64,000 bases of DNA from Ignavibacteria bacterium (GTDB lineage Bacteria; Bacteroidota; Ignavibacteria; Tepidaquicellales; Tepidaquicellaceae): the NCBI GenBank assembly GCA_016710985.1, contig JADJTX010000012.1, positions 62,001 to 126,000 on the forward strand, in the 5' to 3' direction. Positions 35,710 to 45,378 of the stretch are shown here, in pieces. A program made the translations under genes and the position numbers. Under the pieces are notes generated by a model. The model was not told the origin of the DNA and made no database searches. It saw only the letters and a list, made by a program, of their open reading frames with translations. The stretch's first letter is position 1. Each line of letters opens with the position of its first letter.

Positions 35710-36837
35710 TTGATAAGTCCGGGAAAATTTTTTGAAATACTTAAGAGCAACGGGATAAATTTTTACACCGGCGTCCCGGATTCTTTGTTAAAGGACTTTT
35801 GTGCATATGTTACTGATAATGTTCCGAAAGAAAATCATATTATAAATTCCAATGAAGGAGCTGCAGTTGCTCTGGCATCAGGTCACTATCTTGCATCGGG
35901 CAATCCGGCATTGGTTTATATGCAGAATTCAGGAACAGGCAATGCTGTAAATCCTTTGCTGTCATTGGCAGATACTGAAGTTTACAGTATTCCGATGGTG
36001 CTGCTGATAGGATGGAGAGGGGAGCCCGGAAAGAAAGATGAGCCGCAGCATGTGAAACAGGGAAGAGTAATGCTTAAGATGCTTGAAGCAATGGAGATCC
36101 CTTATGAAATCTTATACGGATCTTCAGACAACATAGAAAGCATAATTGAAAATACATTTGCAGTAATGAGAGAAAATAACTGTCCGGTTGCTTTGATAGC
36201 TCCTGACGGTACATTCGAGGAATACAAATTCAGGAATGACATAAAATCAGATTATCCGATGAAAAGAGAAGATGCTGTGAAAATTATACTTGACAGACTA
36301 AATGAAGGAGACATCGTTCTTTCGACTACGGGAAAAACATCCAGAGAAGTTTTTGAATACAGGGAAAATAAAGATCAGAGTCATCAAAATGATTTCTTGA
36401 CAGTTGGTTCAATGGGACACTGCTCGCAAATTGCACTTGGAATAGCATTGGAAAAAAAAGATAAAGAGGTTTATGTAATTGATGGTGACGGAGCAGTCCT
36501 AATGCACATGGGAGCTTTAGCAATAATAGGAAGCAATGCACCGGAAAACTTCAGGCATATAATTATTAATAACGGAGCGCATGACTCCGTCGGAGGTCAG
36601 CCTACGGCAGGTTTTGGGATCAACTTTGCAGACATAGCAAAAGACTGCGGTTATAAATTTACATTGACAGCGGAGGATAAAGATCAGCTGAAAGAAAAGC
36701 TTGAGATTATAAAACATAGCAAAGGTCCTTCATTACTTGAAGTCAGAGTTAATAAAGGTTCTAGGAAAGATCTTGGAAGACCCGATAAGACTCCTGCTGA
36801 AAATAAAAAGAGCTTTATGGAATTTCTTTTACGATGA
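35710..36837 (+). CDS. ppd: Phosphonopyruvate decarboxylase
   Basis: Thiamine-diphosphate enzyme converting phosphonopyruvate to phosphonoacetaldehyde, pulling the unfavourable PEP mutase step forward. 375 residues, normal for Ppd/AepY. N-terminal FYTGVPDSLLKDFC (about 18-31) with the catalytic Glu region SNEGAAVALA, and the ThDP/Mg motif GDGAVLMHMGALA then NN (about 258-282). SVGGQPTAG is also typical. TTG start at 35710; it overlaps the dehydrogenase gene by 4 bp. Assignment is strong from sequence and context. Confidence 0.95.
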   Translation: MISPGKFFEILKSNGINFYTGVPDSLLKDFCAYVTDNVPKENHIINSNEGAAVALASGHYLASGNPALVYMQNSGTGNAVNPLLSLADTEVYSIPMVLLIGWRGEPGKKDEPQHVKQGRVMLKMLEAMEIPYEILYGSSDNIESIIENTFAVMRENNCPVALIAPDGTFEEYKFRNDIKSDYPMKREDAVKIILDRLNEGDIVLSTTGKTSREVFEYRENKDQSHQNDFLTVGSMGHCSQIALGIALEKKDKEVYVIDGDGAVLMHMGALAIIGSNAPENFRHIIINNGAHDSVGGQPTAGFGINFADIAKDCGYKFTLTAEDKDQLKEKLEIIKHSKGPSLLEVRVNKGSRKDLGRPDKTPAENKKSFMEFLLR

Positions 36838-37970
36838 ATCAAAGTGAGTATTTCGGAAAAGGCTGTATAGATAATCTTTCAAAGATCCTATCAGATTTAA
36901 GTTCAGTTAATATTTTTCTGGTAAGAGGGAAAAAATCTTATACTCTGTCAGGAGCAGAAGAAATACTGAATGAATTGCTGAAAAATTATTCAGTTACATA
37001 TTTTAATGAGTTTACAGAGAGTCCGAAAATTGAAGAAGTGATAAAAGGAATGGACAGCCTGATAGAAACAGAGTGTGATATTGTGATTGCTGTCGGAGGA
37101 GGCAGCGTCATTGATATTGCAAAGTCTGTGAACATTTTAAGTTCTCAGGAAGAAAGACCCGAATCAATAATTACCGGCAGGTCAAAAATTATTAATAAAG
37201 GAAAACCTTTAATTGCAATTCCGACAACATCCGGCTCAGGGAGTGAGGCAACTCATTTTGCTGTTGTCTATATTGGCAAGCAAAAGTATTCACTGGCTCA
37301 CGAATTCATTTTGCCTGACTATGCAATAACAGATCCGCAGCTGACATTTAATCTGCCGCCGGACATTACGGCAGCTTCAGGAATCGATGCCTTTGCACAG
37401 GCAATTGAATCTTACTGGAATGTAAATGCAAATGAAGAATCTAAAAAATATTCAGCTGAAGCAGTTACATTAATTCTCGATAATCTTATCCGGACAGTTA
37501 ATACTCCTGATGAGGAAAGCAGGATCAGCATGTCAAAGGCAGCCCATCTTGCAGGCAAAGCAATTAACATTACAAAGACTACAGCCTCTCACGCTTTATC
37601 ATATTCAATGACAACTAATTTCGGAACAGTTCACGGACAGGCGGTAGGAATTACACTCGGAGAATTTCTGGAATACAATTATAATGTAAGCGGGAAAGAT
37701 TTAAACGGCAGAAAAAGTCTGAGTGAAGTTAAGAATAATATGGATGAACTTTTGAAACTACTCGGCTGCAAAAATGTCACTGAAGGTAAAACAATCATCA
37801 AAGAGCTGATGCTTAAAACGGGTCTGAAAACTAAATTACCGGAACTGAACATAAAGACAGAAGATGATCTGAAACTTATAATTAATGAAGTTAACTTAGA
37901 ACGGCTTCAGAATAATCCAAGGAAAGTTACAGTAGAAGGTCTGGAAGAAATATTAAGGAACATTTTATAA
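36834..37970 (+). CDS. Iron-type alcohol dehydrogenase, probable phosphonoacetaldehyde reductase (PhpC-like)
   Basis: Probably reduces phosphonoacetaldehyde to 2-hydroxyethylphosphonate. A group III (iron-type) dehydrogenase of 378 residues: cofactor motif VGGGSVIDIAKS (about 86-97) and TTSGSGSEAT near 127-136. The metal site positions are D185, Q189, H253 and H267; spacing matches the family, but Q189 stands where most members have a His ligand. The location directly after pepM and ppd, where an AEP aminotransferase often lies, points to the alcohol rather than 2-aminoethylphosphonate. The substrate is inferred from context. Confidence 0.82.
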   Translation: MNQSEYFGKGCIDNLSKILSDLSSVNIFLVRGKKSYTLSGAEEILNELLKNYSVTYFNEFTESPKIEEVIKGMDSLIETECDIVIAVGGGSVIDIAKSVNILSSQEERPESIITGRSKIINKGKPLIAIPTTSGSGSEATHFAVVYIGKQKYSLAHEFILPDYAITDPQLTFNLPPDITAASGIDAFAQAIESYWNVNANEESKKYSAEAVTLILDNLIRTVNTPDEESRISMSKAAHLAGKAINITKTTASHALSYSMTTNFGTVHGQAVGITLGEFLEYNYNVSGKDLNGRKSLSEVKNNMDELLKLLGCKNVTEGKTIIKELMLKTGLKTKLPELNIKTEDDLKLIINEVNLERLQNNPRKVTVEGLEEILRNIL

Positions 37971-39167
37971 GTGGGCTCAAGGAAGTCTTTCAACGCTGAG
38001 GTCTCACGTATAAAATTTAAGATGTTTCTTGATAAATTTTCAGGAAGGAAAATTGTAATACTTGATATTGAAGAGCTTTCATTAATTCCATATGTTCTGC
38101 CGATTTATACAATATTGAAGCAGAGATCCAATTCCATCTCATATTATCTTGCGACACATTATAAAGGAAATAAATCACTGGACGTTTTTGACATTCCTTT
38201 GAACAGGCAATTCAATGTAAGCCTCAGCAGATATTTTTCTCAGGCTGATATTTTCCTGTCTCCGCACATTTACGGAACAGGAAATGAAAATTCAATAAGG
38301 ATACATATAAATCATAATCAGCCGGTAAAATACGAATCATATCAGAAAAATGATTTTGTAAATTTTGACATTCACTTTCTGACAAGTCCATTACACCGTG
38401 AACAGACTGAGAATACAATAAAAAAATATGACCTTGAAAAAAGTAACATCAGACTATTTGACATTGGTTATCCGAAGTCAGACGCATTGATGCAGGGAAA
38501 ATATAAAAGTGAAGAAGTGCTTAATAATTTAAAATTGAACCCGGACCTGAAAACCGTTCTCTATGCGCCTTCGTGGGATGAAGGTCTTTCACTAAGGACA
38601 TCCGGAAGGGAAGTGATTGAAAATATTTTAAGAGTCGAAAATATTAATGTGATAGTAAAGCTTCATCCTATAAGTTACAGTACCGATGAGGGACCGAATT
38701 ATCAGTTCTATACCGGAGGAGTGAACTGGGTTGAGGAGTTATCAGGTTTTGAATCTTATGGAAATTTCAGACATGTTCCTGTAAATGACATTGATCCGAT
38801 CTTATCAGCGAGTGATGTGATGGTAACTGACTTAAGCAGTGTGGCTTTGGAATTTATTATTCTTGATAAGCCGGTAATATATATTGACTGTCCTGATTTT
38901 TTTGATAAGACTCTGAAGAAAACATATTCAAATTTCGGTGATACTACTGCTGATTTTGTAAGGAATGATCCAAAGGCAAACGCAGGAAGACATGTAGGAA
39001 CTGTTGTAAATAATATTAATAAACTGCCGGAGGCAATAGAGAAATGTCTTGAAAATCCGGGTGAACATTCGGCTAAGAGAAGGAATTTTGCAAAACAGCT
39101 TAGCTATAATCCCGGAAATGCAGCAAATACAGCTGCGGAGAAAATACTAAATTTATTAGGATTATGA
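37971..39167 (+). CDS. CDP-glycerol glycerophosphotransferase-like protein, candidate phosphonate transferase
   Basis: A 398-residue GT-B-like protein of the TagB/TagF family, which transfers a phospho-alcohol from a CDP-linked donor. Visible motifs: VLYAPSWDEG (about 197-206), VKLHPI, and SDVMVTDLSSVALEFIILD (about 282-300). It begins immediately after the dehydrogenase stop (GTG start) and overlaps the next gene by 4 bp. No tagD or glycerol-phosphate gene is present, while the PEP mutase carries a cytidylyltransferase domain. I infer that it may move a CMP-activated phosphonate to the glycan. A normal glycerol- or ribitol-phosphate transferase remains possible. Confidence 0.78.
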   Translation: MGSRKSFNAEVSRIKFKMFLDKFSGRKIVILDIEELSLIPYVLPIYTILKQRSNSISYYLATHYKGNKSLDVFDIPLNRQFNVSLSRYFSQADIFLSPHIYGTGNENSIRIHINHNQPVKYESYQKNDFVNFDIHFLTSPLHREQTENTIKKYDLEKSNIRLFDIGYPKSDALMQGKYKSEEVLNNLKLNPDLKTVLYAPSWDEGLSLRTSGREVIENILRVENINVIVKLHPISYSTDEGPNYQFYTGGVNWVEELSGFESYGNFRHVPVNDIDPILSASDVMVTDLSSVALEFIILDKPVIYIDCPDFFDKTLKKTYSNFGDTTADFVRNDPKANAGRHVGTVVNNINKLPEAIEKCLENPGEHSAKRRNFAKQLSYNPGNAANTAAEKILNLLGL

Positions 39168-39986
39168 CTGAAGAGATAACAGATAATTTTACAAAAAGAA
39201 ATATCATAAAAGACATTGCAGCATCCTTCAGTCAAAGCGGAATTGAAAAGGGAGATACTGTAATGATACACAGCGGTCTTTCGGGATACATGAAGAGATT
39301 CAAAGAAAAGGGGATTGAAATTACACCGGGCGATATTCTTGATTCATTTATGGAATCAGTCGGAGAAAAGGGGACATTAATATTTCCGACATTCAATTTT
39401 GAATTTACAAAGGGAGTAACTTTTGACATTAGAAATACTAAGTCAGAGACAGGAGTACTAACGGAGGTGGCGAGACTGCATCCGCTCTCAGTAAGAACAG
39501 GTCATCCGATGTTTTCATTTTGTGCAACAGGCTTTCATAAAAGTAAATTTTCCGGTCTGTATAACTTCAGTGCATTCGGAAGCGATTCCCCGTTTGCAAA
39601 ATTACTTGAGCTTGACGGCAAGGTAGCTGTGCTTGACATACCCGGAGAGATATGCATGACATTGCATCATCATGTAGAGGAAATGGAAAATGCGCCGAAC
39701 AGATATCATAAAATATTCAAAGGCAGATACATTGATTTTGACGGGACCGAAGATGAAAGGGAGTTTAACGTTTACTCAAGGATACTTGAAGACGGTGTGG
39801 TTACAGACATTAAGCCGATGGTAGATCTTATAAGATCAAAAGGATTGTTCACAGGATCTCCTCCGGGAGAAGGAAGCTGTCTGAATGTGATCAGAGCTGA
39901 TAAAGTCTGAAGAGGTCTCAAGAGTAATCAGGGAAGGCAGAGCTTTAGGAATGTTGTACAGGATAGAGAAAGAGAAGAGAAGTTGA
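39164..39986 (+). CDS. AAC(3)-family N-acetyltransferase, probably frameshifted at the 3' end
   Basis: Member of the aminoglycoside 3-N-acetyltransferase-like family, here more likely a sugar N-acetyltransferase than a resistance gene given the locus. VMIHSGLSG (about 33-41), GTLIFPTFNFEF (about 66-77), RTGHPMFSFCATG, and the catalytic-type His stretch TLHHHVEEMEN (about 167-177). The frame stops at 39910 after residue 248; another frame continues 25 codons (EEVSRVIREGRALGMLY) to 39986 and then touches the next gene's start, so a missing base near 39905-39910 is likely. That correction is less certain than the others. Confidence 0.75.
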
Positions 39987-41271
39987 AACAGCAGATGGAA
40001 AAATATTTTGACAGGCTGTGGGCATTAACAGAAGCTTAACAGGTGAAGGCAACCGGGAGACTTTAAAGATATTATCAGAGATTGCAGATATAAAGATTAC
40101 TGAAATCCCTTCAGGCACTGATTGCTTTGACTGGACTGTGCCCGACGAATGGAATGTAAAGGAAGCCCGGATAAAAGACAGCAGGGGAAATGTAATTGTT
40201 GATTTCAAGAATAATAATTTACATCTGCTTGGATATTCAGAAAAGTTTATTGGAAAATTAAACCTGAATGAATTAAAGGAGCATCTGCATTCATTACAGG
40301 ATCAGCCTGATCTGATTCCATATTTAACTTCATATTATAAAAAGCGATGGGGATTTTGTTTGAGTCACGATCAGCTTCAAAATTTAAAAGAAGATGTTTA
40401 TGATGTTCACATTGATTCTGATCTGAATCCGCAAGGATCCATGACTATCGGTGAAGTGATATTAAAAGGAGATACGGAAGATGAAATTTTATTGTCAACT
40501 TACATATGTCACCCGTCAATGGCTAACAATGAATTATCAGGTCCGGTAGTCACTTCCTTTATCTGCAAAAAACTGAGTGAAAAGAAAAACAGAAGATATA
40601 CATACCGGATACTTTATTTACCGGAGACAATCGGAGCAATTTGTTATTTGTCTAAGAACGGGAAATATTTAAAGGAGAAATTAAAAGCCGGGTATGTAGT
40701 GACGTGTATCGGTGATAAAGGAAATTTCACTTATAAAAAAAGCAGGCAGGGTAATAGTTTAGCAGACAGGGCAGCCGTGTTGGTTTTAAATCAGTCGGAA
40801 GAACACTTTACCATAGAAGATTTTTTCCCGACGGGAAGTGATGAAAGGCAGTATTGCTCGCCCGGATTTAATCTGCCGGTCGGATCTTTAATGAGAACAA
40901 GATACGGTAAATACAAAGAGTATCATACTTCAGGAGATAATAAAAGTTTTATTTCATTTGAGGCGATGGAAAAATCAGCAGAGAAGTATCTCGAAATAAT
41001 GAATGTTATAGAAAATAATTATACATATATAAATCAATATCCGGAGTGTGAGCCTCAGTTAGGCAAAAGAGATTTATATCCAACAATCGGCTCAAAGAGA
41101 GATACATCCGGAATTGTAAATGCAATGATGTGGATATTAAATTTATCCGACGGATCCAATGACTTAATAGATATTTCAGACAGAAGCAACGTACCGGTTA
41201 GTGTTTTAATAAAAGCTGCAGAAGAGTTAAAGGAAAAAGGGCTTATCAGGATTAGCGCTGAATCGATTTAA
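39983..41271 (+). CDS. DUF4910-type aminopeptidase-like protein, frameshifted near its start
   Basis: A Zn-aminopeptidase-like protein with a C-terminal winged helix, common in surface-glycan loci and of unclear role there. The start (TTG 39983 or ATG 39995) reads MEKYFDRLW, then shifts; one missing base near 40023-40025 restores INRSLTGEGNRETL and reads to 41271. GTDCFDWTVPDEW, LSTYICHPSMANNELSGP (likely metal-site region), GSDERQYCSPGFNLPVG and YHTSGDN are visible. The last 50 residues form the helix-turn-helix part (VSVLIKAAEELKEKGL). The family is recalled from memory as PF16254. About 425 residues in total. Confidence 0.75.
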
Positions 41272-41306
41272 CAGTTGCATTTAAATTTGAAAATAAGAAC
41301 AAACAG

Positions 41307-42598
41307 ATGGGTGTTGTAATAAAATCAGAAAATATTTCCAAGCTGTACCGGTTAGGAATGCTTTCCTCAAGATCGATTGCTCAGGATTTTAACCGTTTCA
41401 TAGCTAAGATCAGAGGTAAAGAAGATCCTTATTTAAAAGTTGGTGAAATTAATTACCGTGATAGAAAAAGTAAAGAGCAGTTTGTATGGGCTTTGAAAGA
41501 TATTAACTTTGAGATCAATGCAGGAGAAATAATCGGCATAATAGGGAATAACGGAGCGGGAAAGTCAACATTACTTAAGATCTTATCAAGGGTAACTACA
41601 CCGACAACGGGAAATATTAAAATCAAAGGAAGAGTAGCAAGTCTTCTGGAGGTAGGAACCGGGTTTCATCAGGATCTCAGCGGTAAGGAAAACATTTTTT
41701 TAAACGGTTCAATACTTGGAATGACAAAGAATGAAATAAGATCAAAATATGATGAGATAGTGGAATTCTCGGGAGTAGAAAAATTCATTGATACGCCCGT
41801 AAAGAGATATTCATCCGGGATGTATGTCAGATTAGCTTTTGCAGTTGCTGCATATTTAGAACCGGAGATATTAATTGTAGATGAAGTTTTAGCGGTGGGT
41901 GATGCCGAGTTTCAAAAAAATGTCTTGGTAAAATGCATGATGTATCGGCAAAGGAAGGCAGGACGGTGATTTTTGTAAGTCATAATATGGGAGCGGTAAA
42001 GACGCTTTGCACTTCATCAATTCTTCTTGAAAGGGGAATGATCAAAAATACGGGTAATACTGAGAGTATAATTGCTGAATATCTGAATATAAATTCTGAA
42101 GGTAATGAATCATCAAAAGAGTTCGGAGAAAAAGAATCTGAAATTTATTTTAAAAAGATATCAGTGATACCTGAAAATAAAGATGAGCCGTCCTCTGACA
42201 TAGAAGTTTCAAATTCATTTAGATTAGAGTTTAATTGTTTTCTGAAAAAAGACATTCCCGGACTCAGGCTGGGATTCTCTGTTTATTCGAAGAGCGGTAT
42301 GAAGATACTTTATGATTCGCAGCCTGTAAAAAATTTAACCGGAGACAGAAAAAGTAATTCTCCCTATTTTACGGCTGAGGTCAGAATCCCCGGAATGTTT
42401 CTGGCTCCCGGGAGCTATTACATAAATGCTGCATTACATATAGAGAATGTACAGCTGTTCGATTATAAAGAGAATGTAATAGGATTCAACATCATGGAAA
42501 GCGGATCTAACATACATAAGTTTAACGGGAAAGACATGGGAGTAGTACTTGCAGATTTCAAATGGAAGACTGTTAATGAAAATTTGTTTACGAATTAA
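41307..42598 (+). CDS. wzt: Polysaccharide ABC exporter ATPase, second Wzt paralogue, frameshifted
   Basis: About 431 residues when joined. The N-terminal ATPase (Walker A GNNGAGKST, signature YSSGMYVRLAFA, Walker B IVDEVLAVGDAEF) is very close to the protein at 17002, while the C-terminal half (from about residue 245) is different and beta-rich. The frame ends at 41969; one missing A in the run 41914-41920 restores FQKKCLGKMHDVSAKEGRTVIFVSHN and reads to 42598. No permease gene is adjacent, so it may share the permease at 16136 and select another glycan end. Confidence 0.88.
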
Positions 42599-43690
42599 GT
42601 GATAAAGATATTCTTAAGTTTTGATTTTTACGGAGCGGGAAATATCGGTGATGATTTAATGCTTGACGGATTTTTAAAAGCGTTAAAGAATAATGATTAC
42701 GAATTTTACTGCTTAGTACCGAGAAATTCACTTCATCAGCAAATGAGATTCCCTGTAATAAACTTCTTCGAATTTAAAGAAAGGACAGATGCTGCAAAAC
42801 AATGTTCAGTCTGGGCAGGTGTAGGTGATACTCCCGTACAGGTTAAATCCGGAGACTGGTTTTTACAGAAACTATTCAAAGACAATGAGCTGATCGGTGA
42901 AAGAAAAATTAAGTACTACTTTATTGGTGTCGGTGCGGAGCGGGAAGCGGTGTCACAGAAAGATAAATTTGCAAAGGTTCTCGGCAGGGTGGACCATTTC
43001 TGGACACGGGACAGTAAATCAACGGAGATACTGGTCAATGATTTAAAAATACAAAGTGATAAAGTTACAACTTCTTCGGATCTTGCCAACATTTCCCTTA
43101 GTGAAACATTCCGACCGGTCATAAAAAAAAATAGATTCAAATATGATATCGGCATTTGTTATTACGATGAAAATGCAGAGGAGGAAAATCTGACGGCAAT
43201 TAAATTATTTTTGAAAAAAATTAAAAAGAGGAATAAAAAAATATTATTCAGTAACGATGTCAGCAGAAAAGGTTTATATGAATATAATTTGTATAAAAAA
43301 ATGTTTACACGTCTTGAAAGAATTTATAATAATATCAGAATTTATCAGCCTGATTATTTTAACTCTTCAAAAATAAATGAGCTGGTCAGTCATTATACGG
43401 AATGCGAAACTGTAATGTCTTCACGTTATCATGCAATATTAACGGCAGCCTGGGCAGGTTGCAGGGTAATAGCACTTGAGCGTTCGTCGAAAGTGAGTGC
43501 ATTAGCAGAAGAACTTTGCATTAGTGAAGTTAAGAAACCCTTCACGGTTGAGAAATTAATGGAAGCTTTTAACGGAGCTAAAATGGTAAGTCCGGAAATA
43601 TTAAACACATTGTTAAAAAGTGCATATGGAAGTATCAGTAATTTTGAAGAATTAATAAAAACTGAAAAGACCCAAACAGTCTCAATATAA
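42599..43690 (+). CDS. Polysaccharide pyruvyl transferase family protein
   Basis: A 363-residue GT-B-like protein of the pyruvyl transferase family (CsaB/WcaK group), which adds a pyruvate ketal from PEP to a sugar. N-terminal FYGAGNIGDDLML (about 10-22) and the late SSRYHAILTAAWAGCRVIAL (about 275-294) are the family hallmarks, and DHFWTRDSKSTEIL lies between. GTG start at 42599, directly after the upstream stop. It probably decorates the glycan with pyruvate; family members with other roles exist. Confidence 0.85.
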   Translation: MIKIFLSFDFYGAGNIGDDLMLDGFLKALKNNDYEFYCLVPRNSLHQQMRFPVINFFEFKERTDAAKQCSVWAGVGDTPVQVKSGDWFLQKLFKDNELIGERKIKYYFIGVGAEREAVSQKDKFAKVLGRVDHFWTRDSKSTEILVNDLKIQSDKVTTSSDLANISLSETFRPVIKKNRFKYDIGICYYDENAEEENLTAIKLFLKKIKKRNKKILFSNDVSRKGLYEYNLYKKMFTRLERIYNNIRIYQPDYFNSSKINELVSHYTECETVMSSRYHAILTAAWAGCRVIALERSSKVSALAEELCISEVKKPFTVEKLMEAFNGAKMVSPEILNTLLKSAYGSISNFEELIKTEKTQTVSI

Positions 43691-43701
43691 ACAGCGAAAA
43701 T

Positions 43702-44850
43702 TTGTTATCTAATATTAAAATATTTTTAAGAAATTTATATCTGTTCACGGTTAATTTTATCCTTCGTAAAAAGCCGATGATCACAAGGAAGAATACTCTT
43801 GTAATCATGAGACTTGATGCGATAGGAGACTATGTACTATTCAGAAATTTCATAAAGGTTCTGAGAGAATCTGTGAAATTCAGGGGATATAAGATTACTC
43901 TTTGCGGAAATATTGACTGGAAAGACCTTGCTGAGAAATTTGACAAAGATTACATCGATGAATTTATCTGGATTGACAGAACCCGTGTCAAAAGAAGATC
44001 TGAATGGCTTTATTCTTCATCTTTATTACTGCAATTGCATTTTAAGGGATTTGAAACATTGTTAAAGCCAAAGGACTTAAATTCAAGGGTAATAGAATAT
44101 ATTATAAAAATAAGCGGTGTAAAAAACATTATTTCAGCAGACAGCAACACATTATTACCTTTTGAGAATATTATAAACAATCTGAATATTGCAGATAAAG
44201 TTGTGAAAATTCAGGATCGTAAAACAGTATTTCAATTTTGCCGAAATAAAATATTCTTTGAAGGATTAACAGGAGAAAAGATCAGTTTTAAAAAACCATT
44301 TTTTGACACCGTAGATAAAAAAAGAAAAGAAAACTATTATGTCTTATTTCCCGGAGCCGGGAATGAGAAAAGGAAGTGGTCTGCTGAAAAATATGCTGAA
44401 TTGTGTAAATTGATACGTGAAAAATCTGATACAAAAATTGTTATCTGTGGCAGTGCTGCCGATACTGAAACAGCAGAAATGATATCAGGCAAAGCAAACA
44501 TAACTAATATTGAAGATAAAACCGGAAAGACAGATCTAAACGAATTGGTGGAAATAATTGCATCATCCTGTTTATTAATTTCCAATGAAACCTGTGCCGT
44601 TCATATAGGGGCTTCGGTTAACACAAATACAGTATGCATTTCGAACGGAAATCATTACGGCCGGTTTAATCCTTATCCCGAAGACTTAGCTCCCTTTGTG
44701 AAAACCATTTACCCAAAAGAAATTACTGATGGAAAGGAGAGTTTTGGTGAATTAGTAAAGAGGTTCTATATCAGCTCAGATCTGGACATAAATACTATCA
44801 CAGTAAAAGATGTTTTCCGGATAATTAACGAAATGTCTGAACATAAGTGA
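43702..44850 (+). CDS. Glycosyltransferase family 9 (heptosyltransferase-like)
   Basis: A 382-residue GT-B enzyme. After a hydrophobic/basic N-terminus it has VIMRLDAIGDYVLFRNF (about 33-49), the ADP-heptose transferase-like start. FPGAGNEKRKWSAEKYAEL (about 215-233) and SNETCAVHIGASVNTNTV (about 293-310) form the nucleotide-sugar site. TTG start at 43702. It transfers a heptose or related sugar; the donor is not shown. About 98 gene-free bases follow. Confidence 0.85.
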   Translation: MLSNIKIFLRNLYLFTVNFILRKKPMITRKNTLVIMRLDAIGDYVLFRNFIKVLRESVKFRGYKITLCGNIDWKDLAEKFDKDYIDEFIWIDRTRVKRRSEWLYSSSLLLQLHFKGFETLLKPKDLNSRVIEYIIKISGVKNIISADSNTLLPFENIINNLNIADKVVKIQDRKTVFQFCRNKIFFEGLTGEKISFKKPFFDTVDKKRKENYYVLFPGAGNEKRKWSAEKYAELCKLIREKSDTKIVICGSAADTETAEMISGKANITNIEDKTGKTDLNELVEIIASSCLLISNETCAVHIGASVNTNTVCISNGNHYGRFNPYPEDLAPFVKTIYPKEITDGKESFGELVKRFYISSDLDINTITVKDVFRIINEMSEHK

Positions 44851-44948
44851 ACATAAGAAATGCAGGCAGATTGGGTAAAAGATATTGAATTAACAGAACA
44901 AATTGTTTTGAATATATTATTCAGATAATTTCAGAAGAAATTTAAAGA

Positions 44949-45375
44949 ATGGTTGAATACATAAAAAATAAAGATCAGTTGCTTGCTATCATACTGAAAA
45001 GGGATTTTAAAAAGGAAGGAATTCATTTCTTCACCAAATGATCTGTCGCAGCAGCTGGCATATATGAATGATCCGAAGGGTAAAAAAATTGAACCTCACG
45101 TTCATACCCCTGTATCCAGGGAAGTCCGTTATAAACAGGAAGTATTATTTTTAAAGAGAGGAATATTAAGGGTTGATTTCTATGATGATGAACAAAAGTA
45201 TCTTGAAAGCAGAGTCGTAAATGAGGGTGATGTAATTTTACTTGCTACCGGCGGACATGGATTTGAAGCGCTTGAAGAAATTGAAATGATCGAAGTGAAA
45301 CAGGGACCTTATGCAGGAGATGAAGATAAAACAAAATTTTCAGGCATTAACGGTGATAATTTAAATATGAAATAG
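44949..45375 (+). CDS. Cupin-domain protein, frameshifted near its N-terminus
   Basis: About 142 residues when joined. The frame from ATG 44949 reads MVEYIKNKDQLLAIILKRDFKKEGI and then stops; another frame begins PNDLSQQLAYMNDPKG and continues to 45375. The indel lies between about 45014 and 45040 and needs one extra or two missing bases; I cannot place it exactly. Cupin motif EPHVHTPVSREVRYKQEVLF supplies the His/Glu metal ligands, and VILLATGGHGFE the last His. It directly precedes a sugar aminotransferase, so it may be a sugar isomerase/epimerase or a small-molecule binder. Function unproven. Confidence 0.7.
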
Positions 45376-45378
45376 CAG

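Noticed and set aside
39164..39986. Aminoglycoside 3-N-acetyltransferase as an antibiotic resistance gene
   Set aside because: Family members often act on sugars in glycan loci; context and lack of any mobile element make a resistance role unlikely.
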